A DNA stretch of 64,000 nt from contig NZ_BMIN01000022.1 of NCBI RefSeq assembly GCF_014642405.1, positions 1 to 64,000 on the forward strand. Reading direction: 5' to 3'. Made by a program: the position numbers and the translations under genes. Shown here one piece after another: positions 59,965 through 64,000 of the stretch (position 1 is the stretch's first letter; every line of letters begins with the position of its first letter). This stretch comes from Pontibacillus salipaludis (GTDB lineage Bacteria; Bacillota; Bacilli; Bacillales; BH030062). Under the pieces are notes generated by a model. It was not told where the DNA came from. It was given only the letters and a program-made list of their open reading frames with translations, and ran no database searches.

Positions 59965-60655
59965 GGCTCTGTTAAAGTTTAATGTTGTTATTATTTATAA
60001 CAAGCTTGTTCAAGAATAGGGCAGGATTGTTGAAGACTCGAAGCTGAGAGAATGTTTTCGTTAACTTTAGTTGAGCGTAAGGTGGGCCTGGAAACCACTC
60101 GCTTTCCTGTGGGGAGCTGGTGAGCCTCCTCAACCGGCATAGCCGGTCTCCGGGGTCTCACCTAGGCTCTTCTGCCCACGGGAGTCTCGCAGTTTCCAGG
60201 CCCACCTTTACCATACAAGGAGGAACGAAAGCATGCCATATAGGGTAACAACAGACCTGCTGATGCGAACTGCGGGGCCGTTCACCCACCTTAAAGACAG
60301 GGCTTGCTCGGGGACTGCGAGACTCCCGCGGGAATAGGAGCCTATCTAGTTCCGGCGTGGAGGACCTAGCGAGACAAGTCATCTTTTTTACAAAGGCTTA
60401 ACGCCTTTTCCAAAAAGCTGTCTTGTCCGTACGGTCCTAGGCACCACGTCTGCACCTTTAAACTAGGGGAGACCCCACAGAGAGCGAATGCGAACGAGGA
60501 GGTTTCCCAGCTCCCCGCAGGAAAGCGAGTTGTCCCCGAGCAAGCCCAAGCACTCTTAAACGTAAAGGCCCTTCCTGCTGAAATATCTCAACTTCGAGTC
60601 TTCCATATAAAGGGGGGGATATGGAACGAAATCAACCCTAAACGTTAACAGAGCC
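59965..60655 (+). mobile_element. Composite palindromic element, copy 7 (complete, with nested insertion)
   Basis: The fullest copy, 691 bp. Left end GGCTCTGTTAAAGTTTA and right end, read inward, GGCTCTGTTAACGTTTA, agree at 16 of 17 positions: clear terminal inverted repeats. Inside are palindrome 1 (60078-60210) and palindrome 2 (60298-60549), the latter interrupted by a 118-bp foreign repeat. Subterminal AGACTCGAAGCTGAGA and TCTCAACTTCGAGTCT also pair. No protein-coding capacity. It behaves as a non-autonomous (MITE-like) element; no clear target duplication is visible. Confidence 0.9.
60345..60462 (+). repeat. Short palindromic repeat, copy 3, inserted in element copy 7
   Basis: TCTAGTTCCGGCGTGGAGGA ... 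GCACCACGTCTGCACCTTTA; GACAAGTCA pairs with CTGTCTTGTC, and AAAGGC/GCCTTT make the centre. Same family as 4292-4526. Compared with copy 5, where GAGCCTAGGGAAGACC is continuous, the host sequence here is split at CCTA/CTAGGGGAGACC, leaving CTA on both sides. Confidence 0.85.
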
Positions 60656-60661
60656 AAACAG

Positions 60662-60702
60662 AAAAAAGGAGTATGAAGCTGAACAACAGCTTCATACTCC
60701 TT
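60662..60702 (-). terminator. Terminator of the P-type ATPase gene
   Basis: AAGGAGTATGAAGCTG and its full complement around AACAA; on the minus strand followed by TTTTTTC. Confidence 0.9.
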
Positions 60703-62629
60703 AAGAGCGCAATAAACGGAGACCGTTTAAAATAACGAGGATCGTACTTCCTTCATGCCCAACAACACCTAGAGGAAGGTTGAGGAATTGAAGGAAATTC
60801 GAAATGATTAGAAGCATAATAACGAGAATAGAGAAAATCACGTTTTGCTTCACAATTCGGTTCATTTTGGTTGATAAGGACAATGCATTGGATATCTTCG
60901 GTAAATCATTCTTCATAAGAACGACATCAGCTGTTTCGAGTGCGACGTCGGTTCCTTCTCCCATAGCAATCCCTACGTTTGCAGTAGCTAGAGCAGGGGC
61001 GTCGTTTATGCCATCACCTACCATGGCAACGTTCTCGAAGGATTGACGGAGAAGCTTCACTTGTTCAACTTTATCTTCTGGCAAACATTCCGCCACGTAA
61101 TTGTCGATGCCGCATTCTTTTGCGATGGCTTTCGCTGTTGTCTCATGGTCACCTGTAAGCATTACGGTGTAAATGCCATTACGTCGTAAGGTTTGAATAG
61201 CACGTTTCGTATCCTTACGAATGGTATCTTTAAGTGCGATTAATCCGGCTATGCCATTTTCATCGGCAATAAAGGTTAACGTTTTACCTTCGTTTGCTAA
61301 TTGCTCAGCTATTCCGTTATGGAAACTGAAAGCTTCTTCTCCGACGAAAGCAGCTTTCCCAATTTTCCATTCCTTATCGTAGACACTGGCTGTTACTCCA
61401 TTTCCGGAAACATCTTTCATATGAAGTACATCTAAGTGCTCAGTAGCATTATTTGCTTCCCCGTATTTTACGATGGCCTGTGCAAGGGGGTGATTTGATT
61501 CTCGTTCGATTGAAGTAAAGACCGTTAATAAATTTTCATCATCCGATCGGAAGTATGCATCGGTTACAATTGGTTTGCCGTTTGTTAAAGTGCCTGTTTT
61601 GTCAAAGGCAATTGCTTGGAGGTGTGACAGATTCTCCAGGTGTACGCCACCTTTAAAGAGGATTCCGTTCCGGGCTCCATTAGAAATGGCGGATAGTGTT
61701 GCAGGCATAATGGATGCTACAAGAGCGCAAGGAGAGGCAACTACTAGCAGAATCATCGCTCTGTAAATCGTGTCCTGCCAACTCCAGCCGAAAGCGAAGT
61801 GCGGGATGAACATCATAAGTGCAACAGCAACTAGAACAACTTTGACGTATGTTCCTTCAAATCGTTCAATGAATAATTGGGAAGGTGATTTTTCACTTTG
61901 AGCAGATTGAACGAGTTGGATAATCTTCTGAAAAAGCGTTTCATTCGAACGTTTAGTAATTTTTACCGTAATGCTCCCGTTAATATTAACGGTCCCGGCA
62001 AACACCTCTCCCCCCATTTCTTTAGAAACAGGGACAGATTCTCCTGTAATAGCGGCTTCGTCCAAAGATGTGTTTCCTTTAATAATTTCTCCATCTGAAG
62101 GGACGCGTTCACCGGCCTTAACTAGAATGTGATCACCAATTGTAAGTTCAGACACGTGAACGAGTTCTGTTTTTCCATTATGAACACGAAGAGCCTCTTC
62201 TGGTTGAAGGTCCATCAAGGATGAAATCTCACGCTGACTCTTGTTCATTGTGTACGTTTCAAGAGCTCCGCTCATAGCGAAGATAAAGATTAAGATAGCG
62301 CCTTCTGTCCAGTACCCAATGGTAGCCGATCCGATCGCAGCAAAGATCATGAGCATTTCGACATTTAGATCTTTATCCTCGATGGTTTCTTCAATACCTT
62401 CTTTCGCTTTAGCAAAGCCACCTATGATAAAGGCTGAAATGTATAGACCAACGGATACAGGTTCACTAAGTATACCTTCTGTTAACCAGGCTGTTAAAAT
62501 AATAATTCCACTTATAATGGCCGCGATTAATTCGCCGTTGCTTTTTAGGCTAGCGATGAATGCGGACTGGTTCTGTGAGGTAGGTGCAGTGGATGGTGAG
62601 GTGTTCATTGCGTTTGATTCAGCTGACAT
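60701..62629 (-). CDS. zosA: P1B-type heavy-metal ATPase, ZosA-like
   Basis: A 642-aa membrane pump. It lacks an N-terminal metal-binding HMA domain. Helices at about 30-110 are followed by the actuator TGES motif (EAAITGESVPVS), a membrane motif SPC in VVASPCALVAS where CadA/CopA have CPC, the phosphorylation site DKTGTLTNG, the HP motif in ESNHPLAQAI and the hinge MVGDGINDAPAL. B. subtilis ZosA, a PerR-controlled pump, has the same layout, and a PerR-like box lies upstream here. Zinc is the likely ion, though ferrous iron or cobalt are possible. Confidence 0.9.
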   Translation of the reverse strand: MSAESNAMNTSPSTAPTSQNQSAFIASLKSNGELIAAIISGIIILTAWLTEGILSEPVSVGLYISAFIIGGFAKAKEGIEETIEDKDLNVEMLMIFAAIGSATIGYWTEGAILIFIFAMSGALETYTMNKSQREISSLMDLQPEEALRVHNGKTELVHVSELTIGDHILVKAGERVPSDGEIIKGNTSLDEAAITGESVPVSKEMGGEVFAGTVNINGSITVKITKRSNETLFQKIIQLVQSAQSEKSPSQLFIERFEGTYVKVVLVAVALMMFIPHFAFGWSWQDTIYRAMILLVVASPCALVASIMPATLSAISNGARNGILFKGGVHLENLSHLQAIAFDKTGTLTNGKPIVTDAYFRSDDENLLTVFTSIERESNHPLAQAIVKYGEANNATEHLDVLHMKDVSGNGVTASVYDKEWKIGKAAFVGEEAFSFHNGIAEQLANEGKTLTFIADENGIAGLIALKDTIRKDTKRAIQTLRRNGIYTVMLTGDHETTAKAIAKECGIDNYVAECLPEDKVEQVKLLRQSFENVAMVGDGINDAPALATANVGIAMGEGTDVALETADVVLMKNDLPKISNALSLSTKMNRIVKQNVIFSILVIMLLIISNFLQFLNLPLGVVGHEGSTILVILNGLRLLRS

Positions 62630-62720
62630 TTTCTCAACTCTCCTTTTTTAATTGAGAATGAAAACTCTTTTCAATTATCTCAACTGTTTTATTTATGTTG
62701 TAAAAAAGCTTATGATATAG

Positions 62721-62751
62721 TGATAATGATTCTTATTTAGAATTATTATAA
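62721..62751 (-). promoter_or_regulatory. PerR/Fur-type box upstream of zosA
   Basis: TTAGAATTATTATAA (62737-62751) has 14 of 15 matches to the PerR box TTATAATnATTATAA. Directly beside it, TGATAATGATTCTTA (62721-62735) looks like a degenerate Fur/PerR half. A PerR link fits the peroxide control of zosA known in B. subtilis. Confidence 0.65.
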
Positions 62752-62844
62752 TTTAGTATGTAATTTAATAGTAGCACGTTTTTGGTCGAAGTCAAGACTT
62801 ACAATTAAAATACGCATTTGCGGAGATATGAATGATAAACCCAC

Positions 62845-62873
62845 TTGAATTCAAATAGGGTGGTTGCTATATT
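62845..62873 (+). promoter_or_regulatory. Promoter of the orphan binding-protein gene
   Basis: TTGAAT (62845-62850) and TATATT (62868-62873), 17 bp apart, 32 bp before GTG 62905. This position shows that translation cannot start at the upstream TTG 62845. Confidence 0.6.
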
Positions 62874-62904
62874 AAGTGAGATTACATCAAGAGGAGTGAC
62901 AACA

Positions 62905-63750
62905 GTGTTGAAACGTGTAGTAATTTATGGAGCACTCTTATACTTGGTTTTTCTTTTATCGGCGTGTTCTGAAAATACTCAGCGATCTGAGTCTAAATGG
63001 GAACAAGTAAAAGAGAATGGCGAGCTTATCGTTGGGACGTCTGGAACGCTTGTTGGAGTATCTTATACACCAAAAGATTCTGATCAATTGTCTGGATACG
63101 ATGTGGAAGTTATGCGTGCCTTGGGAGAGAAAATGGGTGTAGACATCGTATTTAAAGAGATTGGCGTAGATGAATTGTTTGCCGCAGTAAAGAGTGGAAA
63201 GGTTGATGCTGCGATGAACGATTTTCAGATTAATGATGAGCGAGAAGAGAGCTATTTGTTTAGTAATCCTTATAAGTATTCATATACTACAATGATTGTG
63301 CGTGAAGACAATTACAGTGGAATCAATGAATTAGAAGACCTGAAAGAGAAGAAAGCAGGGGGAGAAGCAACGACGACATTTAGTGAAATTGCACGTGCTT
63401 TTGGAGCTACAGTCATTACATATGATAACGTTTCGAATGAGGTTTATTTAAAGGATGTCCATCGAGGGATTCTTGACGTTATTATTAATGATTATTATTT
63501 ATCTAAGTTAGGGCTTCAAGCATATCCTGAATACGACCTGGTCTTACACCCTGACATTAAACTAAATCCAACTGAGCATGGTGTCCTATTAAATAAAGAA
63601 AATCCATCTCTTAAGGAAGAAATAGATAAGGCAATGTTGGCGCTGAGGCAAGAAGGGGAGCTAACTCGGCTTGCTAAACGATTCTTCGGTGAAGATGCAT
63701 CTATTAAACCAGAAGCCCCCATTCAACCAAGCCCCGTAGCAACACAATAA
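62905..63750 (+). CDS. Orphan amino-acid-type substrate-binding lipoprotein
   Basis: A 281-aa SBP_bac_3 protein. GTG at 62905 with GAGGAG eight bases upstream begins a signal peptide ending in the lipobox LLSAC. Ligand-domain blocks are GELIVGTSGTLVGVSYTPKD, SGYDVEVMRALGEKMGVDIV and MNDFQINDEREESYLFSNPY. The C-terminal tail is Pro-rich (PEAPIQPSPVATQ), unusual for the family. No permease or ATPase is adjacent, so it may serve a distant transporter or a receptor. Similar in type to the glnH-like gene at 1626 but clearly diverged. Confidence 0.88.
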   Translation: MLKRVVIYGALLYLVFLLSACSENTQRSESKWEQVKENGELIVGTSGTLVGVSYTPKDSDQLSGYDVEVMRALGEKMGVDIVFKEIGVDELFAAVKSGKVDAAMNDFQINDEREESYLFSNPYKYSYTTMIVREDNYSGINELEDLKEKKAGGEATTTFSEIARAFGATVITYDNVSNEVYLKDVHRGILDVIINDYYLSKLGLQAYPEYDLVLHPDIKLNPTEHGVLLNKENPSLKEEIDKAMLALRQEGELTRLAKRFFGEDASIKPEAPIQPSPVATQ

Positions 63751-63788
63751 GAAAGAGGCATCCTGTAATAGGATGCCTCTTTCTTATT
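63749..63788 (+). terminator. Terminator of the orphan binding-protein gene
   Basis: AAGAAAGAGGCATCCT and AGGATGCCTCTTTCTT around GTAAT. Confidence 0.92.
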
Positions 63789-63801
63789 GTAAAGCAATGA
63801 A

Positions 63802-63853
63802 GCGTGTCAGACACCGTTTACTGCTTTAGAGTGACGCAGGGTGTCTGGCACGC
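63802..63853 (-). terminator. Terminator of the MFS gene
   Basis: GCGTGTCAGACACC and GGTGTCTGGCACGC arms with a loop of about 24 bases, just past the stop of the partial gene on the minus strand. Confidence 0.65.
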
Positions 63854-63862
63854 TTTGGATCT

Positions 63863-64000
63863 TTATTGTGTTGAAGCAAGTGGTGCTTCTTTCTTTAGGG
63901 AGATTGGAATTAGTATCAGAATGAGCATAGTTGTGATGATGTGGAAGAAGGATGCTCCTGGGAAGAGATCAATGAATACTCCTCCGGTGTAGGGTCCGAT
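63863..64000 (-). CDS. MFS transporter, C-terminal end (partial)
   Basis: The minus strand encodes IGPYTGGVFIDLFPGASFFH then ITTMLILILIPISLKKEAPL and stops at 63863. This is the last transmembrane helix and tail of a major facilitator protein; the G-P-Y-x-G-G-x-F motif before the final helix is usual in drug-efflux MFS members. The rest of the gene lies beyond the window, so the subfamily is not determinable. Confidence 0.75.
   Translation of the reverse strand: MGPYTGGVFIDLFPGASFFHIITTMLILILIPISLKKEAPLASTQ

Noticed and set aside
59965-60655. Autonomous insertion sequence
   Set aside because: Despite terminal inverted repeats there is no transposase reading frame of adequate length.

Overview
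The window comes from a low-G+C, spore-forming member of the Bacillaceae, most likely a moderately halophilic genus such as Pontibacillus or Halobacillus. The clues are mreBH, a YflJ-type (DUF2639) miniprotein, DUF4385 and DUF1992 proteins, a YocH-like autolysin, a Spo0A-box upstream of a sporulation-type kinase, acidic proteins, many Na+-coupled carriers and AGGAGG ribosome sites. The genus is inference; no rRNA or tRNA gene is visible.

Layout. 1-126: probable 3' end of a group II intron. 128-2432: polar amino-acid ABC transporter (ATPase, permease, binding protein; minus strand). 2728-4158: ABC permease pair, the second gene broken by an internal deletion. 4528-9359: ATP-grasp ligase plus a 653-aa protein with papain-like motifs, divergent from a small HTH protein and a C45/penicillin-acyltransferase-type Ntn hydrolase. 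9897-18469: ridA, SAM-riboswitch-msrA, methyltransferase, chemotaxis receptor, thioredoxin-like protein, small proteins, AIM24, a CDGSH gene with an apparent ATC start, and a WG-repeat protein. 19045-26435: PAS histidine kinase, then a sigma-54 module (activator, -24/-12 promoter, YfcC carrier, isoaspartyl dipeptidase). 26573-35585: sugar dehydrogenase lipoprotein, repeat-rich coat-like protein, AGCS and NhaC carriers, a 42-bp minisatellite, mreBH, CAP protein, guanine deaminase. 35639-41333: sucrose regulon (EIIA, antiterminator, EIIBC, fructokinase, sucrose-6-phosphate hydrolase) with two RAT/terminator switches and a cre-like site. 41400-50721: glutaminase, a TetR-controlled ABC-2 exporter, a LysM-3D wall protein, a HAD phosphatase and a large CAP protein. 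50819-55966: NRAMP-like carrier, SRAP protein, and an ECF sigma/anti-sigma operon whose sigma gene appears to start at ATT. 56502-64000: second AGCS carrier, Tyr phosphatase, YihY protein, ZosA-like P-type ATPase behind a PerR-like box, an orphan binding protein and the end of an MFS transporter.

The strongest unexplained structure is a family of roughly 0.25-0.7-kb non-coding composite repeats, present seven times. The fullest copy (59965-60655) has terminal inverted repeats beginning GGCTCTGTTAA and carries two large palindromic modules. Nearly all copies lie between genes beside an intrinsic terminator. One copy lacks the second module, one is collapsed, one has been entered by a different ~118-bp palindromic repeat that is also present in tandem at 4292-4526. 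Together they give natural empty-site/filled-site comparisons.

The main candidates for undescribed biology are the ATP-grasp/papain-like pair with its divergent C45 gene, the composite repeat family, the ATC and ATT starts, and the ECF operon containing a triplicated membrane module. Functional links were inferred from sequence alone; no database search was possible.
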